A stretch of DNA of 64,000 nucleotides from assembly GCA_004557905.1 (NCBI GenBank), contig SFFH01000001.1:124001-188000 (forward strand), in the 5' to 3' direction. The stretch comes from Clostridiales bacterium (GTDB taxonomy: Bacteria; Bacillota; Clostridia; Christensenellales; Aristaeellaceae). Shown piece after piece: positions 43,352 to 53,076 of the stretch (position 1 is the first letter of the stretch; each line of letters opens with the position of its first letter). The position numbers were made by a program, and so were the translations under genes. The notes under the pieces were generated by a model. That model saw only the letters and a list, made by a program, of their open reading frames with translations, searched no databases and had not been told where the DNA came from.

Positions 43352-44434
43352 ATGGAGTTCGAGAAAACGACGCCGGAGCGCCAGCTGTTGGCGCGTGCCG
43401 CGCAAAAGAGAAGGCCGGCCAGCGGCACGCTGGAGCTTTCGCCCCTGTGCAACCTGAACTGCGATATGTGCTATGTGCGCCTGACCCCAGCGGAGCTGGC
43501 GGCGAAGGGACGGCTTCGCACGGCGGAGGAGTGGCTTTCGCTTGCGGAGCAGATGGAGCACGCGGGCGTGCTGTTTCTGCTGCTCACCGGCGGTGAGCCG
43601 CTGCTCTATCCCGGCTTCCGGCAGCTGTACGTCAGGCTCAAGCGGATGGGCTTCATCCTCTCCGTGAATACTAACGGCACGCTGATCGACGAGGATTGGG
43701 CGGATTTCTTCGCCGCCCAAAAGCCGCGCTGCGTGAATATCACGCTCTACGGCGCAGATGGAGCGGCCTATGAACGGCTGTGCCATGCGCCGGACGGCTT
43801 TGACCGGACGATGCGCGGCATTCGTCTGCTGCGCGAGAGGGGAATCGATGTGCGTGTCGGCGCAAGCGTGACAAGGAAGAACCGCGCTGACGTCGGCAGA
43901 ATTGCGGAGATTGCCTGCGAATGCGGCGCGGCGCTGAATGTCGATCCCTACATGACGCCTGCCGTGCGGGAGCGCACGAAACCGTTCGAAGAACAGGCAC
44001 GCCTCGCCCCGGAGGAAGCCGCGTGCGTTCGCGTGGAGAGCATGCGACGGGAGCTGGGAGAAGCGCGGTTTCGTCTGTGCGCGGATGCCATCGTGCAGGC
44101 TGTGAAGCAGGACATGCTGCCCAAGTCGGAGGACATGAGCTGCCTGGCGGGACGATGCAGCTTCGCGGTGAATTGGCAGAGCCAGATGCGCCCGTGTGTC
44201 ATGCTGGAGCAGCCCAGCGTGCCCGTGTTTGACGTGGGCTTTGAGGAGGCCTGGCGCACCGTTTCCCGCGGCGTGGAGGCCATACGCATCAGCCCGAAAT
44301 GCGCCTCGTGCGCCTTGCGCCCCCTATGCCATACCTGCGCGGCCAGCGCATACTGGGAGACCGGGGATTGCGGCGGCGTGCCGGAATACCTCTGCCGCTA
44401 TGCGAAGGAAACCGCAAGGTTGCTGGAAAAGTGA
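43352..44434 (+). CDS. Radical SAM/SPASM peptide-modifying enzyme
   Basis: A 360-residue enzyme: radical SAM motif CNLNCDMC (residues 33-40), GGEPLLYPGF, NTNGT, then a SPASM domain from about 265 with cysteines in CLAGRC, MRPC, CASC and RPLCHTC and a final Cys in YLC that would hold auxiliary 4Fe-4S clusters. SPASM enzymes make thioether, C-C or epimer changes in peptides. The PqqD-like protein and precursor immediately upstream point to RiPP maturation. ATG follows ACGGAGGG. Which bond it makes cannot be read from sequence. Confidence 0.87.
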   Translation: MEFEKTTPERQLLARAAQKRRPASGTLELSPLCNLNCDMCYVRLTPAELAAKGRLRTAEEWLSLAEQMEHAGVLFLLLTGGEPLLYPGFRQLYVRLKRMGFILSVNTNGTLIDEDWADFFAAQKPRCVNITLYGADGAAYERLCHAPDGFDRTMRGIRLLRERGIDVRVGASVTRKNRADVGRIAEIACECGAALNVDPYMTPAVRERTKPFEEQARLAPEEAACVRVESMRRELGEARFRLCADAIVQAVKQDMLPKSEDMSCLAGRCSFAVNWQSQMRPCVMLEQPSVPVFDVGFEEAWRTVSRGVEAIRISPKCASCALRPLCHTCAASAYWETGDCGGVPEYLCRYAKETARLLEK

Positions 44435-44450
44435 AAAGAAACCCTGACAA

Positions 44451-44480
44451 AGGCCGGAATGCAAGCTTTCCGGTCTTTTC
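44451..44480 (+). terminator. Rho-independent terminator of the RiPP-like locus
   Basis: A GGCCGGAA/TTCCGGTC stem (one G-U pair) followed by TTTTCGTTTT, 16 nt after the radical SAM stop. Confidence 0.8.
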
Positions 44481-44716
44481 GTTTTGGGCGGTTGACCCAT
44501 CAAAAGAAGAGCGCGCATCCAGAAGCGATGGAGCACAGACCCTGAAACACAGCCGCATTGACCCGCCCAATTAAGGCGGAAATGTGAAACTTTGCTTTCC
44601 GTGGAAGAAAATGGGCGCGCACTTCGTCTAATGGGTGAGACCGGATCAAAGCGTTCTAAACATCGCCTGCAGCACATATACAATGTGCGAAGGAAAAAGG
44701 TGGAGGCGATGTGGGG

Positions 44717-45529
44717 ATGATCAAAAAGCGCCTCGATTCGCGGACTGTCAGGCGGGTGCTGCCCGTGGCGGCGCTCCTGGCCGTATGCATGGCCTATGCG
44801 TCCATGCGGGGCGCGCCTGCGCTGATGGCCGCGGTAGCGACGCGCGAGCTTCCGGTGTATAACGTGGATACAGAGGAAAAGGTGCTCGCCATCAGCTTTG
44901 ACGCTGCATGGGGACGCGCAAATACAGAGGAACTCATGAATATCCTGGATCGCTACGACGTGAAGACCACGTTCTTTCTCGTCGGGTTCTGGGCGGAAAA
45001 GTACCCGGACCTGGTGCAGGAGCTCGTGAGCCGGGGGCATGAGATCGGCAATCACTCTGCAACGCATCCGCACATGGCCCAGCTCTCCGCCGCACAGATC
45101 CGCGAGGAGCTGAGAAAGTGCTCGGATCTGGTGAAGTCCATCACCGGCAAGCCCACGACGCTGTTTCGTCCGCCGTACGGCGAGTACAACGACACCGTGG
45201 TGAAGGTCAGCCGGGAGGAGGGCTATGAGTGCGTGCAGTGGAACGTCGACTCGCTCGACTGGAAGAATCTGGGCACGGAGAACATGGTGAAGCAGTGTAC
45301 GAAATCGGTCAATCCCGGCGACATCGTGCTCTTCCACAACGACTCCAAATATATCCTGGAGGCGCTGCCGCAGATTCTCGAATATTACACGCAGGCGGGA
45401 TACAAGATAATTCCAGTATCGCAGCTGCTGCTTCAGGGCGAGACGTGGATTGACCATGCGGGTCAGCAGCATCTGTGTACGCCGACACCCGCGCCGCAGC
45501 CCGAAGGGGCCGCAGCGCCGACAGCATAA
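44717..45529 (+). CDS. Polysaccharide deacetylase, PdaB-like
   Basis: A 270-residue protein with an N-terminal signal-anchor (about 12-35) and a NodB deacetylase domain (about 55-240). Motif 2 HSATHPH and motif 3 RPPYGE are intact. Motif 1 reads SFDAAWG instead of FDDG: the first Asp is kept, the second, normally a metal ligand, is Ala, as in PdaB-type sporulation proteins. PdaB helps keep spore cortex. ATG 44717 is 10 nt after GGAGG; GTG 44711 is too close. The Pro/Thr tail is low complexity. Confidence 0.85.
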   Translation: MIKKRLDSRTVRRVLPVAALLAVCMAYASMRGAPALMAAVATRELPVYNVDTEEKVLAISFDAAWGRANTEELMNILDRYDVKTTFFLVGFWAEKYPDLVQELVSRGHEIGNHSATHPHMAQLSAAQIREELRKCSDLVKSITGKPTTLFRPPYGEYNDTVVKVSREEGYECVQWNVDSLDWKNLGTENMVKQCTKSVNPGDIVLFHNDSKYILEALPQILEYYTQAGYKIIPVSQLLLQGETWIDHAGQQHLCTPTPAPQPEGAAAPTA

Positions 45530-45565
45530 AAGCGAAACGCGAACATGAAATAAGGAGGACGTACA

Positions 45566-46249
45566 ATGGAAAACGTCATTAACACACTGCACCTGAGCGG
45601 CAAGGTCATCGGCACGCCCGTCGTGGGGCATGAGGCCTTTGGCGAGAAGTTCTATTACCTGACGCTGGGCGTGCCGCGTCTCTCCGGCGCGATGGATCAC
45701 CTGCCGATCACGCTGTCCGAGCGCCTGCTGGACGGCGCGATGCTGAAGGACGGCGACCCCCTGGCCATCGAGGGCCAGGTGCGCTCCTACAACAAGATCA
45801 TCGAGGGCGCGGGACGGCTGCTCATCACGGCGTTCGCCCAGCGCATCGTGCAGCCGGACGAGCGCGAGAACCCCAATCAGATTCAGCTCACCGGCACGCT
45901 GTGCAAGGCGCCGGCCTACCGCACCACGCCGTTTGGCCGCGAGATCGCGGACATGATGCTCGCCGTCAACCGCGCGTACGGCAAGAGCGACTATATACCG
46001 TGCATCACCTGGGGCCGCAGCGCGCGCTTTGCGGCGAAGCTCTCCGTGGGTGACAAGATTCAGCTGACCGGTCGCCTGCAGTCTCGCGCGTACCAGAAGC
46101 AGATGCCCGACGGCACGGTCGTGGAGAAGACCGCCTACGAGGTTTCCGTGGGTCACTTGGAGCTGCTCAGCGAGGAGCCGGTCATGGCGGCGGAGCAGAC
46201 GGTGCGCGGCATGGGCGAATTTCGCAGCAACGCAGTCCTGCCCCAGTGA
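45566..46249 (+). CDS. Tandem OB-fold single-stranded DNA-binding-like protein
   Basis: A 227-residue protein with two SSB-like OB folds: residues 5-100 (LHLSGKVIGTPVVGHE... DGDPLAIEGQVRSYN) and 105-205 (IQLTGTLCKAPAYRTTPFGRE... DKIQLTGRLQSRAY). The second is the more canonical SSB domain. The acidic, Pro/Gly-rich tail of standard SSB is missing, ending FRSNAVLPQ. It is likely to bind single-stranded DNA, perhaps in repair with the helicase and ligase encoded just downstream. It lies 36 nt after the deacetylase and ends at a terminator. Confidence 0.78.
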   Translation: MENVINTLHLSGKVIGTPVVGHEAFGEKFYYLTLGVPRLSGAMDHLPITLSERLLDGAMLKDGDPLAIEGQVRSYNKIIEGAGRLLITAFAQRIVQPDERENPNQIQLTGTLCKAPAYRTTPFGREIADMMLAVNRAYGKSDYIPCITWGRSARFAAKLSVGDKIQLTGRLQSRAYQKQMPDGTVVEKTAYEVSVGHLELLSEEPVMAAEQTVRGMGEFRSNAVLPQ

Positions 46250-46286
46250 GATGCAGACGGACGAAAAAGAATTGGATAGCTGACAC

Positions 46287-46322
46287 AAAAAGGCGGACGA
46301 GATGAAAGCCCGCCTTTTTTTC
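46287..46322 (+). terminator. Rho-independent terminator after the SSB-like gene
   Basis: AAAAAGGCGG (46287-46296) pairs with CCGCCTTTTT (46310-46319), then more T. Confidence 0.88.
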
Positions 46323-46334
46323 CTGCGCGGTTTG

Positions 46335-46343
46335 TGCTATAAT
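46335..46343 (+). promoter_or_regulatory. Extended -10 promoter for yerC-pcrA-ligA
   Basis: TGCTATAAT: an extended -10 (TGN) with a perfect TATAAT; the -35 position holds only the terminator T-run. Confidence 0.65.
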
Positions 46344-46372
46344 GAAAAGAGCGAAGACATGTGGAGGTACAT

Positions 46373-46678
46373 ATGCTGGACGAACGCATCAGGAATGAAC
46401 AGGTTGACGATCTTGCCGAGGCGATGCTGGCGATTCAGAATCGCGAGGAGGCGTACCTGTTCTTCGAGGATATCTTTACGATCAAGGAGCTTCAGGCCGT
46501 CGCCCAGCGCCTGGCTGTGGCGCGCATGCTCAGGCAGAAGGTGACCTATCAGGAGATCGCCGAGAAGACCGGTGCCAGCACGGCGACCATCAGCCGTGTC
46601 AACCGCAGCCTCACCTACGGCGCGGGCGGCTATCAGCTGGTGCTTGGGCGCATGCCGCAGGACGAAGATGCGGATTGA
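46373..46678 (+). CDS. YerC/YecD-family TrpR-like DNA-binding protein
   Basis: A 101-residue TrpR-superfamily protein with the helix-turn-helix VTYQEIAEKTGASTATISR (about residues 58-76). YerC proteins are found upstream of pcrA in many Firmicutes and are probable transcription regulators; the target is not known. ATG 46373 follows GGAGG by 6 nt; the GTG at 46361 overlaps the RBS. Eleven bases separate it from pcrA. Confidence 0.87.
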   Translation: MLDERIRNEQVDDLAEAMLAIQNREEAYLFFEDIFTIKELQAVAQRLAVARMLRQKVTYQEIAEKTGASTATISRVNRSLTYGAGGYQLVLGRMPQDEDAD

Positions 46679-46688
46679 GGAGTCGGCC

Positions 46689-49127
46689 ATGAATTTAAGC
46701 GATTTGAACAGGGAACAGCGGCTCGCGGCGGAAACGCTCGAAGGGCCGCTTTTGGTGCTTGCGGGCGCAGGCTCCGGCAAGACGCGCGCGCTGACCTACC
46801 GCGTGGCGAACCTCATCGATCACGGCGTACCGCCCTGGTCGATCATGGCCATCACCTTTACCAACAAGGCCGCCGCGGAGATGCGCGAGCGCATCGAGAA
46901 GCTGGTCGGCCCGTCCGCCGCGGACGTGTGGGTGTCCACGTTCCACGCCGGCTGCGCCAAAATCCTCCGCCGGGACATCGAGAAGCTGGGCTATACGCGC
47001 TCGTTCACGATCTACGACGACGACGACCAGATGAGCGCGCTCAAGGAAATCCTCAAGCGCCTGAATATCGATGAGAAGTTCCTTCCGCCGCGCGAGATCA
47101 AGAGCAAGATCTCCGACGCGAAGAACAAGCTGCTGGGACCGCAGGAGTGGTTCGCCCAGTCCGACCGGGACTACCGCTGCCAGATGGTGCAGGACGTGTA
47201 TTCGGCTTACGAGGAGAAGCTCAAGAGCTCCAACGCGCTCGACTTTGACGACCTGATCGTCAAGACGCTGGAGCTGTTTGCCGCGCATCCGCCGGTGCTG
47301 GAGGCGTATCAGCGCAAGTTCCGCTATATCCACGTGGACGAGTATCAGGATACCAACTACGCGCAGTATATGCTCGTGCGCTTGCTGGCACAGCAAAGCC
47401 GCAACCTCTGCGTCGTCGGCGACGACGATCAGTCGATCTACGGCTGGCGCGGCGCGGATATCCGCAACATTCTGGACTTTGAAAAGGACTTTCCGGATGC
47501 GAAGGTCATCAAGCTCGAGCAGAACTACCGCTCCACGGCCAACATCCTGGACGCGGCCAATCAGGTGATCGCGCTCAACGAGAACCGCAAGGACAAGGCG
47601 CTGTGGACCCAGGAGGGCCCGGGCGAGATGATCCGGCTCTACCGCGCGGGCGACGAGCGCGAGGAGGCGGCCTGGGTCTGCCAGCAGATTCGCACGCTGC
47701 AAATGCAGGGCGAGGACTATGCGCGCTCTGCCGTGCTCTACCGCACGAACGCGCAGTCCCGCGTGATTGAAGAGGCGTTCGTGCAGAGCGGCATCAAATA
47801 CCGCATGTATGGCGGACTGCGGTTCTACGACCGCAAGGAGGTCAAGGACATCCTGGCCTATCTGCGCGTGATGATCAACCCGTCGGACGACATCTCCGTG
47901 CGCCGCATCATCAACGTGCCCAAGCGCTCCATCGGCGATACGACGGTGGCGGAGCTGGCACGCTACGCCGCCGAGCAGGAGATGCCGCTTTTGACCGCCT
48001 GCATGGACATTCCGGAGACCATCAATTCCCGCGGGCGAAAGAGCGTGGAGAAGTTCAGCGAGCTGATGATGGGCCTGACGATGATGGCGGAGACCATGAA
48101 GCTGACCGAGCTGGTGCAGTACGTCATCGACACGGCGGGCCTGGAGAGCCAGTACACCAAGGAGGACAACGACGAGAACCGCAGCCGCGTGGAGAACATC
48201 CGCGAGTTTGTCGGTGCGGTGCAGGAGTTTGAGGAGAAGGCTGACAATCCCACGCTGGCGGAGTATCTGGAGAACGTCGCGCTGGTGTCCGATTTGGATG
48301 CGATGGACGAGGACGGCGGCGCGGTGACGATGATGACGCTGCACAGCGCAAAGGGCCTCGAGTTCCCGAACGTGTTCATGGTGGGCATGGAGGAAAACCT
48401 CTTCCCGTCCATGCGCAGCAGGGACGACCAGCAGCGCATGGAGGAGGAGCGCAGGCTCTGCTACGTCGGCATTACGCGCGCGCGGGAGCGGCTGTACCTG
48501 TCCCATGCGTCCCGCCGCATGCTCTACAATCAGATGCAGTTCAACGACCGCTCGCGGTTTATCGACGACATCCCGGCGCGCGTGCTGGAGGACGTCTCCG
48601 AGCGCCGGGAACCGTTCGGCGCGCCGGTGGGCGAGCGTCGGGGAAGCGGCAGCTGGCAAAGCGGGCAATGGCGTCAGCCGGCGTGGAGCAAGGGCAGCGC
48701 CTTTGCTTCGGGCGATGCGCAGAACGGACAAAGTAAGCAGAACGGACAAAGCAATTGGAAGCCGAAGACGGCGTACCAGACCGCGGTGCCCTCGGGACAG
48801 AAGCAGAGCTATCTCGCCTGGAGCCGCGGCTCCGGCGCAGGCATGGGCCATACCGAGCGCGTGGGCGGCGCAAGCGTCCCCGGCGTACAGCGCGGCATGG
48901 CACAGCAGGAACAGAAGGTCGTGCGCTCGAGCGCGCATGAGGCAGCGGCGCCGTCGATCTTTGCGGCGGGCGACCGCGTGCTGCACAGGAAATTCGGCAA
49001 GGGCGCGGTCATCCGCGTCAGCGGAAGCGGCTCGGACGCGAGGATCATGATCAGATTTGACGATACGCGCGTGGGCATAAAGGAATTCGCACTTTCCATC
49101 GCGCCGATCATCAAGACGGAGGGATAA
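46689..49127 (+). CDS. pcrA: ATP-dependent DNA helicase, UvrD/PcrA type
   Basis: An 812-residue superfamily 1A helicase: Walker A AGAGSGKT (about 26-33), ITFTNKAAAEMRER, DEYQDTN Walker B, DDDQSIYGWRGA, QNYRST, and motif VI VGITRARERLYLSHA. It unwinds DNA 3' to 5' in repair and plasmid replication and removes RecA. After about residue 650 comes a Gly/Ser/Gln-rich linker with short repeats (NGQSKQNGQSNW), then a C-terminal tudor-like domain (KFGKGAVIRVSGSG) that binds RNA polymerase. Cotranscribed with ligA, 3 nt downstream. Confidence 0.96.
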   Translation: MNLSDLNREQRLAAETLEGPLLVLAGAGSGKTRALTYRVANLIDHGVPPWSIMAITFTNKAAAEMRERIEKLVGPSAADVWVSTFHAGCAKILRRDIEKLGYTRSFTIYDDDDQMSALKEILKRLNIDEKFLPPREIKSKISDAKNKLLGPQEWFAQSDRDYRCQMVQDVYSAYEEKLKSSNALDFDDLIVKTLELFAAHPPVLEAYQRKFRYIHVDEYQDTNYAQYMLVRLLAQQSRNLCVVGDDDQSIYGWRGADIRNILDFEKDFPDAKVIKLEQNYRSTANILDAANQVIALNENRKDKALWTQEGPGEMIRLYRAGDEREEAAWVCQQIRTLQMQGEDYARSAVLYRTNAQSRVIEEAFVQSGIKYRMYGGLRFYDRKEVKDILAYLRVMINPSDDISVRRIINVPKRSIGDTTVAELARYAAEQEMPLLTACMDIPETINSRGRKSVEKFSELMMGLTMMAETMKLTELVQYVIDTAGLESQYTKEDNDENRSRVENIREFVGAVQEFEEKADNPTLAEYLENVALVSDLDAMDEDGGAVTMMTLHSAKGLEFPNVFMVGMEENLFPSMRSRDDQQRMEEERRLCYVGITRARERLYLSHASRRMLYNQMQFNDRSRFIDDIPARVLEDVSERREPFGAPVGERRGSGSWQSGQWRQPAWSKGSAFASGDAQNGQSKQNGQSNWKPKTAYQTAVPSGQKQSYLAWSRGSGAGMGHTERVGGASVPGVQRGMAQQEQKVVRSSAHEAAAPSIFAAGDRVLHRKFGKGAVIRVSGSGSDARIMIRFDDTRVGIKEFALSIAPIIKTEG

Positions 49128-49130
49128 GGG

Positions 49131-51131
49131 ATGGACGAAAGGCAGCGCATGCAGGAGCTGATCGGGAAGCTCAACGCGGCGTCCAAAGCCTACTACGACG
49201 GTAACGACGCCATCATGTCCGACGACGAGTGGGACGCGATGTACGCCGAGCTGAGGAGGCTGGAGGCACAGACCGGCGAGCGGCTGGCGGATTCCCCGAC
49301 CCGGCGCGTGGGCGGCGAGGTGATGGAGGGCTTTTTGCCGCACCGCCACATCGCGCGGCTGTGGAGCATGGACAAGGCGCAGAGCGAGGAGGAGATTCTC
49401 GCCTGGGCGCAGCGCTGCGAAAGGCTGACCCGCGAGGCCGGCGGCCTGCCGGAAAACCGCTACTGCGTGGAATACAAGCTCGACGGCCTGACGCTCAACC
49501 TCACCTACGACGGCGGGCGTCTCGTGCAGGCGGCTACGCGCGGCAACGGCGAGGTGGGCGAGGGCATCCTGCCGCAGGCACAGACCATCCGCTGTATCCC
49601 GCACGAGATCCCGTTCAAGGGGCGCATGGAGGTGCAGGGCGAGTGCATCATGCGCCTGTCCGCGCTGGAGAAATACAACGAGACGGCGGACGAGCCGCTC
49701 AAGAACGCGCGCAACGCCGCCGCCGGCGCGCTGCGCAACCTCGATCCGAAGGTGACGGCGAGCCGGAATCTGGATGCGCTGTTTTACCAGGTGGGCTTCA
49801 TCGAGGGCAGGAGCTTTGATACCCAGACGGAGATGCTGGATTTCCTGCGGGAGAACGGCCTGCCCGTCAGCCCGTATACCGGCTATGCCTCGACGATTGA
49901 GGAGGCCCTGGCGCTGGTGCACGGGATCGAGGCGGAGCGTGATTCGCTCGACTTCCTCATCGACGGCGCGACGATCAAGCTGACCGACATGCGCACCCGC
50001 GAGGTGCTGGGCACGACGGACAAGTTCCCGCGCTGGTCGATCGCGTTCAAATTCCCCGCGCAGGAGACGGTGACGAAGCTCCTGAACGTTTCCTGGGAGC
50101 TGGGCCGCACGGGCAAGCTCACGCCGCTGGCGCACCTTGAGCCGGTGGACATCTGCGGCGTGACGGTGAAGCGCGCGACGCTCAACAACTATGGCGACAT
50201 CTGCCGCAAGCGCGTGCGCGTGGGCAGCGACGTGTGGGTGCGCCGCTCCAACGACGTGATTCCGGAGATCATGGGCGTCGTGTGGGAGGGCGAGGGCGAA
50301 GCGCCGGAAACCGACATCGTGCCGCCGACGGTCTGTCCGGCGTGCGGCGGAGCGCTGACGCAGCGCGGCGCGCACATCTTCTGCCTGAACCGGCAGTCCT
50401 GCCGCCCGCAGGCCATCGCCCGCATGGCGCACTTCGCGTCCCGGCAGGGCATGGACATCGAGGCGTTCAGCGAAAAGACGGCGGAGTTGTTTTACGACAA
50501 CCTCGGCGTGCGCTCTGCCGCCGATCTGTACACGCTTGACAAGGCGAGCATGGTCGTGCTCAAGGGTTTTGGCGAGAAGAAGGCGGACAAGCTGCTCGCC
50601 GAGCTTAATAAGAGCAAGGACTGCGAGCTGGATGCGTTCCTGTTTGCCATCGGCATTCCCAACATCGGCAAGAAGACCGCGCGCGATCTGATGGAGCACT
50701 TCGGCTCGCTGGACAGCCTGATGCAGGCAGACGAGGACGAACTGACCGCGCTTGACGACGTGGGCGGCATTGTGGCCGCCTCGATCACGGAGTTCTTCGC
50801 GGACGGGGACAATCAGGCGTTTGTGCGCAGGCTGCTTGCGTGCGGCGTGAAGCCGCAGATTCATCAGGAGGAAGCGGCGGGCGAACTCTTTGCCGGCATG
50901 ACGTTCGTGCTGACCGGCACACTGCCGACGCTTACGCGCGCGCAGGCGGAGGAAATGATCCGAAAAAACGGCGGCAAGGCGACGGGCAGCGTCTCCAAAA
51001 AGACCAGCGTCGTGCTGGCCGGCGAGAGCGCGGGCAGCAAGCTGGAAAAGGCCCAAAAACTCGGCGTGCGCATCATGGACGAGGCGGAGTTCCTTGCTGC
51101 GATTGAAAACGGGGAAATGCGCAAATCCTGA
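49131..51131 (+). CDS. ligA: NAD-dependent DNA ligase
   Basis: A 666-residue ligase: adenylation domain with Lys116 in EYKLDG, OB fold, four-Cys zinc finger (CPACGG and CLNRQSC), helix-hairpin-helix repeats (IGIPNIGKKTA) and BRCT domain (about 590-665). It seals nicks using NAD+. Compared with classic LigA, the TRGDGxxGEDVT block reads TRGNGEVGEGIL and the N-terminal LSLxNAF block reads LWSMDKAQ, a variant I associate with part of the Clostridia. Length is normal. It follows pcrA after 3 nt, as in many Firmicutes. Confidence 0.94.
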   Translation: MDERQRMQELIGKLNAASKAYYDGNDAIMSDDEWDAMYAELRRLEAQTGERLADSPTRRVGGEVMEGFLPHRHIARLWSMDKAQSEEEILAWAQRCERLTREAGGLPENRYCVEYKLDGLTLNLTYDGGRLVQAATRGNGEVGEGILPQAQTIRCIPHEIPFKGRMEVQGECIMRLSALEKYNETADEPLKNARNAAAGALRNLDPKVTASRNLDALFYQVGFIEGRSFDTQTEMLDFLRENGLPVSPYTGYASTIEEALALVHGIEAERDSLDFLIDGATIKLTDMRTREVLGTTDKFPRWSIAFKFPAQETVTKLLNVSWELGRTGKLTPLAHLEPVDICGVTVKRATLNNYGDICRKRVRVGSDVWVRRSNDVIPEIMGVVWEGEGEAPETDIVPPTVCPACGGALTQRGAHIFCLNRQSCRPQAIARMAHFASRQGMDIEAFSEKTAELFYDNLGVRSAADLYTLDKASMVVLKGFGEKKADKLLAELNKSKDCELDAFLFAIGIPNIGKKTARDLMEHFGSLDSLMQADEDELTALDDVGGIVAASITEFFADGDNQAFVRRLLACGVKPQIHQEEAAGELFAGMTFVLTGTLPTLTRAQAEEMIRKNGGKATGSVSKKTSVVLAGESAGSKLEKAQKLGVRIMDEAEFLAAIENGEMRKS

Positions 51132-51161
51132 CGTTTGGGACTTTCCAATTTCCATCTTCAG

Positions 51162-51170
51162 TGCTATAAT
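51162..51170 (+). promoter_or_regulatory. Extended -10 promoter for yicC-remA-gmk-rpoZ-coaBC
   Basis: TGCTATAAT, with a weak TTTCCA -35 at 51142-51147 (17-nt spacer). Confidence 0.65.
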
Positions 51171-51213
51171 AAAATGATCGATTGGCCGATTTTACCAAAG
51201 GAGCGTGACTGCG

Positions 51214-52086
<873 letters not shown>

Positions 52087-52112
52087 CCGGCGCAGCGCAT
52101 TGGAGGAACAAG

Positions 52113-52388
52113 GTGGATATCAAACTGATCAACGTCGGCTACGGCAACTTCATTTCATCCAGTCGCATCATCGCGATCATCGGTCCGGATTCCGCGCCGG
52201 TCAAGCGCATCATTCAGGAGGCCAAGGAGGAGCGCCGCCTGATCGACGCGACGTACGGCCGCCGCACCCGCGCCGTCATCATCTCCGACAGCGACCATGT
52301 GATTCTCTCGGCGGTGCAGCCGGAGACCATCGCCCATCGCTTCGACGTGAAGGACAACACCACGATTGTGGAGGAGGAAGAACCCTGA
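52113..52388 (+). CDS. remA: RemA-family extracellular matrix regulator (DUF370)
   Basis: A 91-residue protein starting at GTG 52113 after TGGAGGAAC. It matches RemA throughout: INVGYGNFISSSRIIAII, PVKRIIQEAKEE, YGRRTRAVII and DHVILSAVQPETIAHRF. In Bacillus, RemA forms DNA-wrapping rings that activate matrix and osmoprotection genes. Its stop overlaps the gmk start by one base (TGATG). Confidence 0.95.
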   Translation: MDIKLINVGYGNFISSSRIIAIIGPDSAPVKRIIQEAKEERRLIDATYGRRTRAVIISDSDHVILSAVQPETIAHRFDVKDNTTIVEEEEP

Positions 52389-52969
52389 TGCAGCAGCAAA
52401 AGAAGGGCACGCTGTTCGTCTTCTCCGGCCCGTCCGGCGTGGGCAAGGGCACGCTGAACGCCAAGCTGTTCGCCGAGTTTGGCGATCAGATCGCGTTTTC
52501 CGTATCTGCCACCACGCGCGCGCCGCGCGAGGGCGAGATCGACGGAAAGCACTACTTTTTCATCAGCAGGCAGGAATTTGAAAACCGCATCGCGAATAAT
52601 GAATTTCTCGAGTATGCGCAGTTTGCCGGCAATTGCTACGGCACGCCGAAGCCCTACGTCCTGAGCCTGCTTGAGCAGGGCAAGAACGTCCTGCTGGAGA
52701 TCGAGGTGCAGGGCGCAATGCAGGTGATGGAGCGCATGCCTGAATGCGTGAGCATCTTCGTGCTGCCGCCGAGCTTTGAGGAGCTGGAGCGCCGCCTGCG
52801 CGGACGCGGCACCGAGAGCGAGGAGAAGGTGCGCGCACGCCTTGAAACCGCGCGCGGCGAGATCGCCTATGCGCCCAGATATCAGTACCAGATCGTCAAC
52901 GGAGAGGATGTCGACGCCGCTTATCAGCAGCTGCGCAGCATCTACCTGAAGGAGACGCATCAGCGCTGA
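52388..52969 (+). CDS. gmk: Guanylate kinase
   Basis: A 193-residue P-loop kinase: GPSGVGKGT (about 14-22), the GMP-binding block SVSATTRAPREGEIDGKHYFF and a lid with RLRGRGTES. It phosphorylates GMP to GDP. One-base overlap with remA, where the GAGGAGGAAG RBS lies. Standard length and motifs. Confidence 0.97.
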   Translation: MQQQKKGTLFVFSGPSGVGKGTLNAKLFAEFGDQIAFSVSATTRAPREGEIDGKHYFFISRQEFENRIANNEFLEYAQFAGNCYGTPKPYVLSLLEQGKNVLLEIEVQGAMQVMERMPECVSIFVLPPSFEELERRLRGRGTESEEKVRARLETARGEIAYAPRYQYQIVNGEDVDAAYQQLRSIYLKETHQR

Positions 52970-53076
52970 TCCGTCCCAATCGTTTGCCCTGCCGCAGGGC
53001 GCAGGCTTTCACCGCAGTTCGCGGAGCCTGGCGGACCTTGCCGGCTTTGTGAGGAATCAAGAGGAGGAACCTGTTT

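Noticed and set aside
46695..51155. A 1486-codon open frame on the minus strand across pcrA and ligA
   Set aside because: GC-rich codon bias opens the antisense frame. Both strong families are on the plus strand, and the antisense protein is His/Arg/Leu-rich with no domain.
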